Positions 7,801-14,603 of a DNA stretch of 16,858 nt are shown in pieces. How positions within the stretch are numbered: position 1 is the stretch's first letter; each line of letters begins with the position of its first letter. This DNA comes from SVKR01 sp963649145 (lineage in GTDB: Bacteria; Bacillota; Clostridia; Oscillospirales; Oscillospiraceae). The translations under genes were made by a program, and so were the position numbers. The notes under the pieces were generated by a model. The model saw only the letters and a program-made list of their open reading frames with translations. It ran no database searches and was not told the DNA's origin. The DNA lies in the NCBI GenBank assembly GCA_963649145.1, contig CAVJGI010000042.1, positions 1-16,858 on the forward strand, read 5' to 3'.

Positions 7801-10800
7801 GCGCGCGCCTTGTTGTAATAGGCGTAAAGGTGCCGGTCCCCGCTCTGCTTCCCGACGCGGCTGACCGCCTCGCCGCTGTCCACGAGCTTGCGGTAGAAAA
7901 ACCGCCCCGTGTCGCGGAGGTTTTCGCCTGTCTGACGCAGGCTCTCGCCCGCATCCCGGATGGTCTGCCCCGGATGGCGCAGCCGGTCCATAAAGCCCGG
8001 CTTCTCCTCGCCGACGCGGGCATTCACCTTGCTCTCCGCGATCTCCTCCGGCGTCTGGCGCTTGACCCCCTGTGCCTCGGCGCTCTGCCGCGCCAGCTCC
8101 GCAAGCTGCTCCAGATCGCCCCGGATCGCCTCGGCGTTGTCCTCGACGGTCTCCTTCGTGCTCTCCTTCGGTACCTCCCGGAAGCGCTCCTCCGTCACCT
8201 TCTGGAACTGCGTGACGAAATCCAGAAGCTCGTCCTGCGTTTTGCCGTCCTCGCTGACGGAATACCGAATATCCGGGTCGCCGGTGGGGTTCTGGTTGGT
8301 GACGTTCTTGATTTGGTCACTGTCAAAAGTAACCGCAATCCCCAGTGAACCGTCGCGCCGATACTCCACAACGCCGTCATAGCCGAGATCACGCATTGCA
8401 TCCTGCAAAGCGTCGTAGCTCATTCCCTGCGTATCGGTGCCGGTTTTTTTCTGCACCTGTTCCGCAAGACTGACGGTATCTCCGGATGAGCCGTCATAGA
8501 CGAACGGATTTGTAATATTCAGATATGCCTCGATGACACGGCTCCCGAAACGTTCAGTGCCGTCGAGCTGCTTGCTCGTGAAATAATTTCCTTTTCCGAG
8601 TGCTTTCAGACCAAGCCCGCCTTTTTTGACGGCTTTGCTATAGTCGAACACGGTAAAATCTCCGTTTTCAGCCCGCGTCCCGTGGTACATCACCATCAGC
8701 CGCCCGTCCTCATCCCGGACCGCGCTGTCCCGGAAATACGCCTGCTGCGCCTCGCTGAGCTTGCGCCCTTGGCTGTCCTCGCTGACGGAAAACTGCTGCT
8801 CGGAATACTCCTGCAAGTTCTTCTTCCACTCCGGCAAATCAGAATTTTTCGTGTCCGCCGAAAAATTCCCTTGACTATCTCGCGCAACAAGCGTAATATT
8901 ATGGATAGGACCATAACTGGTAATTCCTAACGGCAATTGGAGCCTATTAAGTGATAGCCAGTTATCGGTCCTTTTTTTGTCCGGATCGACGTACAGAATA
9001 TCGCTGCTGTCAATAAGCCTCTGCGTGGCATCGATCGAAGCATTTTTAACGTCAGCTCCCTTGTTGTAGGCGTTTGCAATTACCATGTTCTGAAGCTCGT
9101 AGCCCTTGTTTGACCTTGGTGCGAGTTCCAGCACCGCCATGACCGGGATGCCATTCTCCGCATAAACCTCGCCGTACATTGTAACGCGGTTCGGCTGCGT
9201 CTTGGACTCCATAATAAGGATCGGGTTCTCCAGAATTTGGGGGACCTGTTTCATTACACCATCCGTCATAAACGGATGGTTTTTTTGTATGGAGTTAATT
9301 TTTGTCGTGTTCCAATAGATTTTCGCGTCTCTTGCTCCAATACTCTTGAGAGCTTCAGATGTTGTTCCGACGTAGAGGGGTTTTTGCGATTTTTTTCCGT
9401 CAGCAATCCAGCGGTCATATTCACTTTCGTAATTCTCACTGATACTATACTGCCACGCATCCGCAACCTCGCCGTCGTTCCCGACACCCTGCTGCCCGTC
9501 CAGCTCCGCAAGCCCGGTGCGCAGCAGCTCGTCAACGCGCGCCGGCGCGACGCTCTTCCAGCGCAGACCCGGAACGTCCTTGTAAGACTCCCGCTTCCGC
9601 CGCTCTTCCTCGGTCTCCTGCTGCGTCTCCTGCGCGGTGCGCTGCTGCGCCTGCTCCTGCGCCGCGTCGTAGCCGTCCTCCACAAGGTCCGCGAAATAAT
9701 CTCCGTCCGCCTGCTCCGCCGCCGTGTCCTCCCCGGCGGTCCTTTCCGCGGTGTTTTGTACCACGGTGCTGTCCCCGGAAGCCTCTTCCGCGGTATTTTG
9801 TGCCGCATCCTGCGCCGACGTGCGTTCGCTTGCAACGTTTTCCGCCGTGGGAGCGCTCTCCTTCCACGGAATATTGACATTTTCCGTGGAAGTCTGCTTC
9901 CTGACATTTCCCGCCGCGTTCACCTCGGCGAGACCGCGCTGGTAAAAGCTCCGCGCCGTTTCGAGGAACTGACGCTCCGCCGCGCGCTCCTGCGCCTTCT
10001 GGTTTCCCATCTTCGCGAGGATGCCGTCCAGCCAGTTCAGAATGCGCTGCGCCGCCGTCGGCTGCGAAACGCAGATGTCGCGGATCGCCGCCTCGTCGGT
10101 GAGCAGGCTCTTTTCGACGTACTGCGCCACAAGCTCACTGTCCACGTCGCTCGCCGGACGCCCGGCGCGCTGATACATTTCCGCCGTCTGCTGCCGGAGC
10201 TGCGCCACGTCCTGCCCGCTCTGCGTCATCCGGTTCAAAACCGCATCGCGGAACGCCTGATAGCCCTCGGTGCCCTCCAGCGCGTGCGTCAGCTCGTGCG
10301 AGATGATCTGCGCCGTGGGATTTGCGCTCTGCGCGTTGATGTGCAGCGTTCCCTCCCCGTCGTAGTAGCCGTTTTCCGTGTAGCTCCTGCCGCCGCGGTT
10401 TTCCGCCGCCGCGCTGTAAAACACGATGTTCCGCCCGGTGATCTCGCTGAGCCGCCGCGCCATCGCTGCGTCCCGTTCGGAAACGCCGTTTTCCCGCGCG
10501 CTCGAAACGGTCTGGCTGTTCGACGCGCCGACGGTCTCCCCGTCCACGGACAGAGAGATCGCGCGGTAAAGCTGCCCGACTTCCCAGTTTTTCACATTTT
10601 CACCGGCGGTCTGCCGCGCACTAATAGCATTTGCGTTCTTCGCCGCGTTGCCGCCCTGCGCGCGTGCAATGGAAATAAGCTCGTCGAGCGCCGGCTGCAT
10701 CTGTTTCCCAATGGCGTTTGCCGCCTGCGTCTCACTCATACCGCGAAGCGCACTCGGTCCGATGTTCATAACCGCGCCGGTCAGACCGCCGATCAGGGCG

Positions 10801-11585
10801 GAATAAAGCGCATCCTGCGCCGTCTCGTCCCACGTCCGCACATCGGAGCCGACAAGCGCGTCATTCAGCGCCTTATCCGCAAATTCGCTGACGAACTCCT
10901 CAAAGCCCTCGCCCATAGCGTCCACGAGCGCGGAAATCGCAACCTGCGCGCCGGGATGACGGACCGCACTTTTGATAGCGCTTTCCACCGCCTCATCCAG
11001 ACCGCCGCTTCCCATTCCGGGAATACCGCCGAACATTTTTTCCGTGAACACTTCCACCGCGCCGACCGCCGTTCCGTAGAGAATGGCGGCGTCTTTGTCC
11101 GCGCCGTCGTTCAGCGCTTCCTCTGTCGCGTTGCCGGCTGCATAAGTAAACAGGACCGGAAGGCTCGTCCCCGGAACAACTGCGTTCGCCGCGATGCTGG
11201 GCGCCATCCCGCCGACTCCGCGCGCAACGTCGTTTATAATACGTCCGGCTCTGCCGATGTTCTGTGTGCGCTCGGCAAGACGCTGGTTAAAGTCGTCGCC
11301 CCAATGCACCGCCGTCTGAAGTTCCCTGTCCTCCTGCTCCTGCGCCGCCTTCTGCTCCACCCCGGCAACGCCCTTATAGGCGTCGGAGCCGAATGCTTCA
11401 AGCAGATTTCCGAGCGCTTCGCTCTTATTCGACTCGTTTCGCATCTGCTGCTCAATGCCCGTCTGCACACCGTAGCCCGCTGCATTGGCAAAGCCCTTTG
11501 CGGAGCCGAGTGCCCCACCGAGCGCGCTCACGCTGCCGAGCGCGTAAGACACCACCGCGATCAGAAGCAGCAGAACGACCGTCAT
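4872..11585 (-). CDS. Giant chimeric polyvalent protein: PlsY-like start, zinc protease, MuF_C-like nuclease, ADP-ribosyltransferase-like module, LPD38-like region
   Basis: 2237 aa in one frame. Its ATG overlaps the der stop (ATGA), and the AAGGAGGA of the der end is only one base upstream. Residues 1-20 look like PlsY. Residues 110-280 are Gly/Ala-rich and amphipathic. Residues 380-490 form a gluzincin-like protease (H430-E-L-T-H434, likely third ligand E484 in ELVA). Residues 580-665 are a disordered Ala/Glu/Gln linker. Residues 735-905 resemble the MuF C-terminal domain, a predicted BECR-fold nuclease (LYVGTTSEALKSIG, NPILIMESKTQPNRV). Residues 960-1100 resemble ART-PolyVal (YHGT at 967-970, EAYLNITNPF). 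Residues 1200-1700 are uncharacterised helical regions. Residues 1720-1960 match LPD38 (NRYLVPFFNPSVQGADKMIR, a hydrophobic helix at 1766-1785). Such proteins are thought to be injected with phage or plasmid DNA to counter the host. No structural phage genes are in view. Domain names are by eye. Confidence 0.85.
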   Translation of the reverse strand: MTVVLLLLIAVVSYALGSVSALGGALGSAKGFANAAGYGVQTGIEQQMRNESNKSEALGNLLEAFGSDAYKGVAGVEQKAAQEQEDRELQTAVHWGDDFNQRLAERTQNIGRAGRIINDVARGVGGMAPSIAANAVVPGTSLPVLFTYAAGNATEEALNDGADKDAAILYGTAVGAVEVFTEKMFGGIPGMGSGGLDEAVESAIKSAVRHPGAQVAISALVDAMGEGFEEFVSEFADKALNDALVGSDVRTWDETAQDALYSALIGGLTGAVMNIGPSALRGMSETQAANAIGKQMQPALDELISIARAQGGNAAKNANAISARQTAGENVKNWEVGQLYRAISLSVDGETVGASNSQTVSSARENGVSERDAAMARRLSEITGRNIVFYSAAAENRGGRSYTENGYYDGEGTLHINAQSANPTAQIISHELTHALEGTEGYQAFRDAVLNRMTQSGQDVAQLRQQTAEMYQRAGRPASDVDSELVAQYVEKSLLTDEAAIRDICVSQPTAAQRILNWLDGILAKMGNQKAQERAAERQFLETARSFYQRGLAEVNAAGNVRKQTSTENVNIPWKESAPTAENVASERTSAQDAAQNTAEEASGDSTVVQNTAERTAGEDTAAEQADGDYFADLVEDGYDAAQEQAQQRTAQETQQETEEERRKRESYKDVPGLRWKSVAPARVDELLRTGLAELDGQQGVGNDGEVADAWQYSISENYESEYDRWIADGKKSQKPLYVGTTSEALKSIGARDAKIYWNTTKINSIQKNHPFMTDGVMKQVPQILENPILIMESKTQPNRVTMYGEVYAENGIPVMAVLELAPRSNKGYELQNMVIANAYNKGADVKNASIDATQRLIDSSDILYVDPDKKRTDNWLSLNRLQLPLGITSYGPIHNITLVARDSQGNFSADTKNSDLPEWKKNLQEYSEQQFSVSEDSQGRKLSEAQQAYFRDSAVRDEDGRLMVMYHGTRAENGDFTVFDYSKAVKKGGLGLKALGKGNYFTSKQLDGTERFGSRVIEAYLNITNPFVYDGSSGDTVSLAEQVQKKTGTDTQGMSYDALQDAMRDLGYDGVVEYRRDGSLGIAVTFDSDQIKNVTNQNPTGDPDIRYSVSEDGKTQDELLDFVTQFQKVTEERFREVPKESTKETVEDNAEAIRGDLEQLAELARQSAEAQGVKRQTPEEIAESKVNARVGEEKPGFMDRLRHPGQTIRDAGESLRQTGENLRDTGRFFYRKLVDSGEAVSRVGKQSGDRHLYAYYNKARASTNAAISMIENAATDINGRVTGKSLNAVLDPIRAKGDDYYNRFQLYLFHLHNVDRMSIANFQVEEAIRDGLSQFRLENPELNQYTDAEIREFARDESNELCPQARDYLELQRALDKAAAQNKPVFGAVTAYESEALAERLKQEHPEFEELAKDVYKYIDNLLQYCVDTGLIRPGDKDNLQRKYPHYVPTYRVIENQSSAPRGRQNVQKIGDAIGRAKGSDLPLMPLHKQLAQKTFSTVREGSKNLFAQRLLDMHNDDIRSVFRWRGEQVENGEKKSPNGWNIIVRDRGLEYQMNVSPAMYEAFKALSPDSAETARFLKGMRSANDLFKRLCTSDNPTFLVRNFFRDLQDAGINTKNGAAFAKAYPKAWKEMKNGGEYWQAYQALGGTYSSFFDYQKSESKRAATKVGKAKEKFNLLNEAVEQAPRFAEFIATIDRAGGLDKAGTDVMMDAIYNAAEVTTNFGRSGEWSRFLNRYLVPFFNPSVQGADKMIRNITETKGFKPWASLVVRAAIFGFGGELLAKILNSVLHKDDKEWDLIRQSDKDLYYLFKIKDGLWLRIPKGRVTSVIGMIGSRVGNAVQGKDIDWAETFSTAASQVAPTSPFEANIFKNFTDAKLFDKTDPGTTWYGGDIESQRLQNLKPEERYDAGTDVISKWIGKETGLSPKKINYLLDQYSGVVGDIFLPLLSERPWEGIFRKSFTLNTTRSNRLSGEFYDRADELLWAKDDSGADAVVNRWWNHVSGDVSDINKAIREIESDSGKKDTEKNELLTVQYGLRNVAMQNALETEEEYRAAAEEAYEAAILGTEDDKISEAYREANRAVFGAEYALKVYNSQVYEKAAEAVKKGSTWDAYYDSYFGAKEYEGWFKYLSAAKQPFNDKIKLGTLSEMMDDDTYEKLEEATKEGISVYNYVQYRYDISNLKSDKDKDGNVIPGSKKEKIVEVIDGLNLTSEQKDFLYLQQRYSEDGLRDTPWHKRK
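8247..8262. repeat. 16-bp direct repeat, copy 1 (after the ART-like module)
   Basis: The sequence gtcctcgctgacggaa is identical to 8775-8790. On the coding strand it encodes SVSED in RYSVSEDG (residues 1107-1114). The spacing of 528 bp is a multiple of three. Confidence 0.9.
8775..8790. repeat. 16-bp direct repeat, copy 2 (between nuclease-like and ART-like modules)
   Basis: Identical to 8247-8262 and in the same reading frame, encoding SVSED in QFSVSEDS (residues 931-938). Recombination between the two copies would remove the ART-like module cleanly in frame. Confidence 0.9.
8907..8978 (+). terminator. Terminator-like hairpin antisense within the giant gene (long loop)
   Basis: AGGACCATAACTGG (8907-8920) pairs with CCAGTTATCGGTCCT (8958-8972) with one bulged base and a 37-nt loop, followed on the + strand by seven T. 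The long loop lowers confidence. It would act only on rightward, antisense transcription. Confidence 0.35.
9258..9286 (+). terminator. Textbook terminator-shaped hairpin antisense within the giant gene
   Basis: ACCATCCGT (9258-9266), loop CATAA, ACGGATGGT (9272-9280), then a run of T to 9286 on the + strand. On the coding strand it encodes NHPFMTDGV in the nuclease-like module. No rightward gene or promoter is seen nearby. Confidence 0.5.
11526..11585 (-). pseudogene. plsY: 5' end of plsY, captured as the start of the giant gene
   Basis: The first 20 codons read MTVVLLLLIAVVSYALGSVS. This is the pattern of the first membrane helix of PlsY, the acyl-phosphate:glycerol-3-phosphate acyltransferase (helix, then LLGS(I/V)-S). 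der followed by plsY and gpsA is the usual order in Clostridia, and the ATGA overlap with der fits a native operon partner. PlsY should continue with a basic segment and the G-S-G-N-x-G motif, but here the sequence switches to ALGGALGSAKGF and phage-type protein. The rest of plsY is nowhere in this window. The call rests on a short hydrophobic match plus gene order, so it is inference. Confidence 0.55.
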
Positions 11586-12910
11586 TCCTCCTTGTCCCCC
11601 TTCTGGCGGATGACCATGCGGATGGGCGTGCCCTCCAGCCCGAAGGTGGCGCGGAGCTGGTTTTCCAGATAGCGCTGGTAAGAGAAGTGGAACAGCTCGC
11701 GGCTGTTGCAGAACACGACGAAGTTGGGCGGCTTGATGCCGGTCTGGGTCATGTAGTAGATCTTCAGGCGGCGGCCCTTGTCGGAGGGCGGCTGCACGCG
11801 CGCCTGCGCGTCGGCGAGGACGTTGTTGAGCATGCCGGTCGTGATGCGCATGGCGGACTGGTCGTTCACGTAGTTGATGAGCTCAAAAATGCGCTGGACG
11901 CGCTGGCCCGTGACGGCGGAGATAAAGAGCACGGGCGCGTAGGACATAAAGCTGAGGTCGCGCAGGACCTCCTTGCGCATCTTTTCGAGCGTGCCGGTCT
12001 CCTTTTCGACGAGGTCCCACTTGTTGACGATGATGATGCTCGCCTTGCCCGCCTCGTGAGCGAGGCCGGCGATCTTGGTGTCCTGATCGGTGACGCCCTC
12101 GCGCGCGTCGATCATGATGAGGCAGACGTCCGCCCGCTCGATGGCGAGCTGGGCGCGCATGACGGAAAATTTTTCGATGCGGTCGTCCACGCGGCTCTTG
12201 CGGCGGATGCCCGCCGTGTCGATGAAGGTGAATTTTCCGAACTCATTTTCCACGTCCATATCGACGGCGTCGCGCGTCGTTCCGGCGACGTCGCTGACGA
12301 TGACGCGCTTTTCGCCCGCGATGAGGTTCGTGAGCGAGCTCTTGCCGACGTTCGGCTTGCCGATGATGGCGACGCGGACGCGGTCAGGCTCCTCCTCGTC
12401 CTCGGATTCCGGCGGGAAATACTTGACGCACTCGTCGAGCATATCGCCCGTGCCGTGGCCGTGGACGGCGGAGAGCGGAATGGGGTCGCCGAGACCGAGG
12501 GAATAGAACTCATAGAGCGTCGGGTCGATCTTCGACGGGTTATCCATCTTGTTCACGACGAGCACCACGGGCTTATGGGAGCGCAGGAGCATGCCCGCGA
12601 CCTCCTTGTCCGCGGCGGTGACGCCGGTGCCGATCTCCGTCACGAGGACGATGACGTCCGCGGCGTTGATGGCGATGTTCGCCTGCTCGCGCATGAAGAG
12701 CAGGATCTCGTTGTCCGCCGTCGGCTCGATGCCGCCGGTGTCCACGATGTTGAATTTTCTGCCCGCCCACTCCGTCTCGGCGTAGAGCCGGTCGCGGGTG
12801 ACGCCGGGGGTGTCCTCCACGATGGAGAGGCGCTTCCCGGCGAGGCGGTTGAACAGCAGGGATTTGCCCACGTTCGGGCGTCCCACAATGGCTACAAGAG
12901 GTCTTGCCAT
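11582..12910 (-). CDS. der: Ribosome-assembly GTPase Der (EngA)
   Basis: 442 aa, the normal size for Der, which acts in maturation of the 50S ribosomal subunit. It has two tandem G domains. The first has GRPNVGKS at 10-17, DTGG at 57-60 and NKMD at 120-123. The second has GKPNVGKS at 184-191, DTAG at 231-234 and NKWD at 296-299. A C-terminal KH-like domain follows (about 350-435). The start is the ATG at 12910-12908 (MARPLVAIVG) behind GGGAGG; the longer open frame upstream is a basic, non-homologous run that overlaps the previous gene. It ends in GDKEE, and its last codons carry the purine-rich stretch ahead of the next ATG. It lies 7 bp after the DUF512 gene and is probably cotranscribed with it. 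Confidence 0.97.
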   Translation of the reverse strand: MARPLVAIVGRPNVGKSLLFNRLAGKRLSIVEDTPGVTRDRLYAETEWAGRKFNIVDTGGIEPTADNEILLFMREQANIAINAADVIVLVTEIGTGVTAADKEVAGMLLRSHKPVVLVVNKMDNPSKIDPTLYEFYSLGLGDPIPLSAVHGHGTGDMLDECVKYFPPESEDEEEPDRVRVAIIGKPNVGKSSLTNLIAGEKRVIVSDVAGTTRDAVDMDVENEFGKFTFIDTAGIRRKSRVDDRIEKFSVMRAQLAIERADVCLIMIDAREGVTDQDTKIAGLAHEAGKASIIIVNKWDLVEKETGTLEKMRKEVLRDLSFMSYAPVLFISAVTGQRVQRIFELINYVNDQSAMRITTGMLNNVLADAQARVQPPSDKGRRLKIYYMTQTGIKPPNFVVFCNSRELFHFSYQRYLENQLRATFGLEGTPIRMVIRQKGDKEE

Positions 12911-12917
12911 AGCGTGT

Positions 12918-14297
12918 CTAACCTCCCTTTCTCTGACTTTGGTTGTATTTATAGTACTCCGTGACCTCCGCGTCCGGGTTCGGGATCGGCGGGTCGGCAA
13001 GCTCGCCGCACATCGCGCGGCAAACCGCGCCGCCGTCCCCCTCCACAGGGTAGATCGGCACGCCGAGCGCCGTTACCGCGTCCGCGAGCGTTATGCCGTC
13101 GAGGAAGTCCTGCTCCTCGCGGCGGAGCATGTCCGCGGAGATGAGCAGACGGTGGCCGATGTCACTGCCGCGCAGCTGGGCGATGAGGTCCCCGCCCGTG
13201 ATGAGCCCGGAAACGGTCACGCTCTCGCCGTAAAAATCGTTGCGGATGGCGTAGACCCTGCCGTCGAGCTGCGGGAAGCGCGTGCGGGCAAGGTCCAGCA
13301 GCATCCGGAACCACGGCGCGGCGGCGGCGCCGGTCGCGATGGCGAAGGGCACGCCGTCCGGCGCGTCCGCCGTCTCCAGCGCGGCGCGGAACTCCGTCTC
13401 CAGCAATCGCAGCATGCCGACGCCGTTTTCCAGCTGGGTGCGCTCCTCGTAAAACTCGTCCGGCGGAAGCTCGCGCCCGGCGCGGAGATAAAACTCGTCC
13501 GAGCAGAAGGCGAGCCGCGTGCCGAACTTTTCATAGCACTCCGCGCCGAAGCGCTCGACGAGGTTGATGGTCTCCCCCGCCGTCTCCGGCGTGTAGGGTT
13601 GGAGCTCATCGAGTCCCTCCCGGTGCTTCGTCAGACCGACCGGCACGACGGAGATGCTGTTCACCGCGGGGTAAAGCGAGGCGAGGTCCTCCAGCGAGCG
13701 GCGCAGCGCCGCACCGTCGTTCCAGCCGGGACAGGCGACGATCTGGCAGTTCATGGTGATGTGCGCGTCGGCAAAGCGGCGCATCAAGTCCATGCACTCC
13801 CCCGCGCGCAGGCAGCGGAGCAGGCGTTTCCGCAGCTCCGGGTCCGTCGCGTGGACGGAGATGTTCACGGGCGAGATGTGCAGATCGATGATGCGCTGGA
13901 TCTCGCGCGGGCTGAGGTTCGTCAGCGTGATATAGCAGCCCATCAGGAAGCTGAGGCGCGCGTCGTCGTCTTTGAAATAGATGCTCTCACGCATGCCGGG
14001 CGGGTTCTGGTCGATGAAGCAGAAGACGCAGTTGTTCGCGCAGCGGCGCGGGCGGTCCATCAGGTAAGTCTCAAAATCGAGACCGAGGTCTCTGCCCTCC
14101 GCCTTGCGGACGCGGACGAGCTTGTTCTTGCCCTCCGCGGTGCGGAACTGGAGCAGGAGGTCGCGGTCGTATTCGTAAAATTTATAGTCGAGCACGTCGA
14201 TGATGCGCTTGCCGTTGATGGCAAAAAGCTCGTCACCGGGCTTCACGCGGTCCCGGAGCGGGCTGCCCTCGTCGATGCTCTTGATGATGTTTTTCAA
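12918..14297 (-). CDS. DUF512 protein with PDZ-like and radical-SAM-like regions
   Basis: About 459 aa from a TTG start at 14297 (then KNIIKSIDEGSPLRD), 11 nt after GGAGG. A TTG at 14324 would add nine residues but has no ribosome site. The N-terminus is a PDZ-like domain (GDELFAINGKRIIDVLDY). Next is a radical-SAM-type cluster, CANNCVFCFIDQNPPG, with cysteines at 86, 90 and 93 (TTG-14297 numbering), then a TIM-barrel-like middle and the C-terminal DUF512 domain with ITGGDLIAQL. This family usually sits beside der in Clostridia. I know no established substrate; a link to ribosome or tRNA biology is suggested only by its neighbours. It follows the rpmF terminator closely, so it depends on read-through or a promoter I could not identify. 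Confidence 0.9.
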   Translation of the reverse strand: MKNIIKSIDEGSPLRDRVKPGDELFAINGKRIIDVLDYKFYEYDRDLLLQFRTAEGKNKLVRVRKAEGRDLGLDFETYLMDRPRRCANNCVFCFIDQNPPGMRESIYFKDDDARLSFLMGCYITLTNLSPREIQRIIDLHISPVNISVHATDPELRKRLLRCLRAGECMDLMRRFADAHITMNCQIVACPGWNDGAALRRSLEDLASLYPAVNSISVVPVGLTKHREGLDELQPYTPETAGETINLVERFGAECYEKFGTRLAFCSDEFYLRAGRELPPDEFYEERTQLENGVGMLRLLETEFRAALETADAPDGVPFAIATGAAAAPWFRMLLDLARTRFPQLDGRVYAIRNDFYGESVTVSGLITGGDLIAQLRGSDIGHRLLISADMLRREEQDFLDGITLADAVTALGVPIYPVEGDGGAVCRAMCGELADPPIPNPDAEVTEYYKYNQSQRKGG

Positions 14298-14320
14298 ATC
14301 CGGGCTTCCCTCCCCCGATT

Positions 14321-14355
14321 TCAAAAAAGCGGGACTGCACTGGGCAGACCCGCTT
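14321..14355 (-). terminator. Terminator after rpmF
   Basis: A 12-bp stem with one mismatch (14327-14338 with 14344-14355; core AAGCGGG/CCCGCTT), 5-nt loop, followed leftward by TTTTTT (complement of 14323-14328). It begins 12 bp past the rpmF stop. Confidence 0.85.
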
Positions 14356-14366
14356 CTTTGTGTTCT

Positions 14367-14558
14367 TTACTTCGCGCTCGCTTCGAGCTTCAGGACCTGA
14401 CGGCCGTTGTACATGCCGCAAGCCTTGCAGACTCGGTGGGGCAGATGATAAGCGCCGCAGTTGGGGCAGGCAACGATGCTGGGGGTCTCGAGCTTCCAGA
14501 CGTTGGAACGTCTCTTGTCGCGCCTTGCCTTGGATACTTTTCTCTTGGGTACTGCCAT
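14367..14558 (-). CDS. rpmF: 50S ribosomal protein L32
   Basis: 63 aa, the usual length. The N-terminus MAVPKRKVSKARRDKRRS is diagnostic. It has a complete zinc ribbon with C31, C34, C44 and C47 (CPNCGAYHLPHRVCKAC), so it is the zinc-binding form. The ATG at 14558 follows GAGGAGG. It lies 45 bp after yceD, the classic partner in bacteria, and shares the promoter at 15161-15189. A strong terminator follows. Confidence 0.98.
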   Translation of the reverse strand: MAVPKRKVSKARRDKRRSNVWKLETPSIVACPNCGAYHLPHRVCKACGMYNGRQVLKLEASAK

Positions 14559-14603
14559 GTTGACACCTCCTCATTTCCGGGCTGATTAGAACAGCACTGT
14601 TTT

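Noticed and set aside
3287..11585. Complete functional prophage
   Set aside because: No integrase, capsid, portal, terminase, tail or lysis gene is visible; only a polyvalent gene, a tail fragment, a small regulator and a moron-like unit, so only a phage-like segment can be claimed.
9237..11672. 811-codon rightward open frame
   Set aside because: It is opposite the giant gene in GC-rich DNA, is rich in Arg/Leu/Val without domain pattern, lacks a ribosome site and runs into der; it is a shadow.
12911..13000. 30-codon extension of der
   Set aside because: A basic repetitive run overlapping the DUF512 gene; Der proteins start at the P-loop-proximal methionine chosen here.
11393..14585. Long rightward frames opposite der and the DUF512 gene (523 and 595 codons)
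   Set aside because: Both lie antisense to genes with clear motifs; their sequence is compositionally biased and has no recognisable domain.
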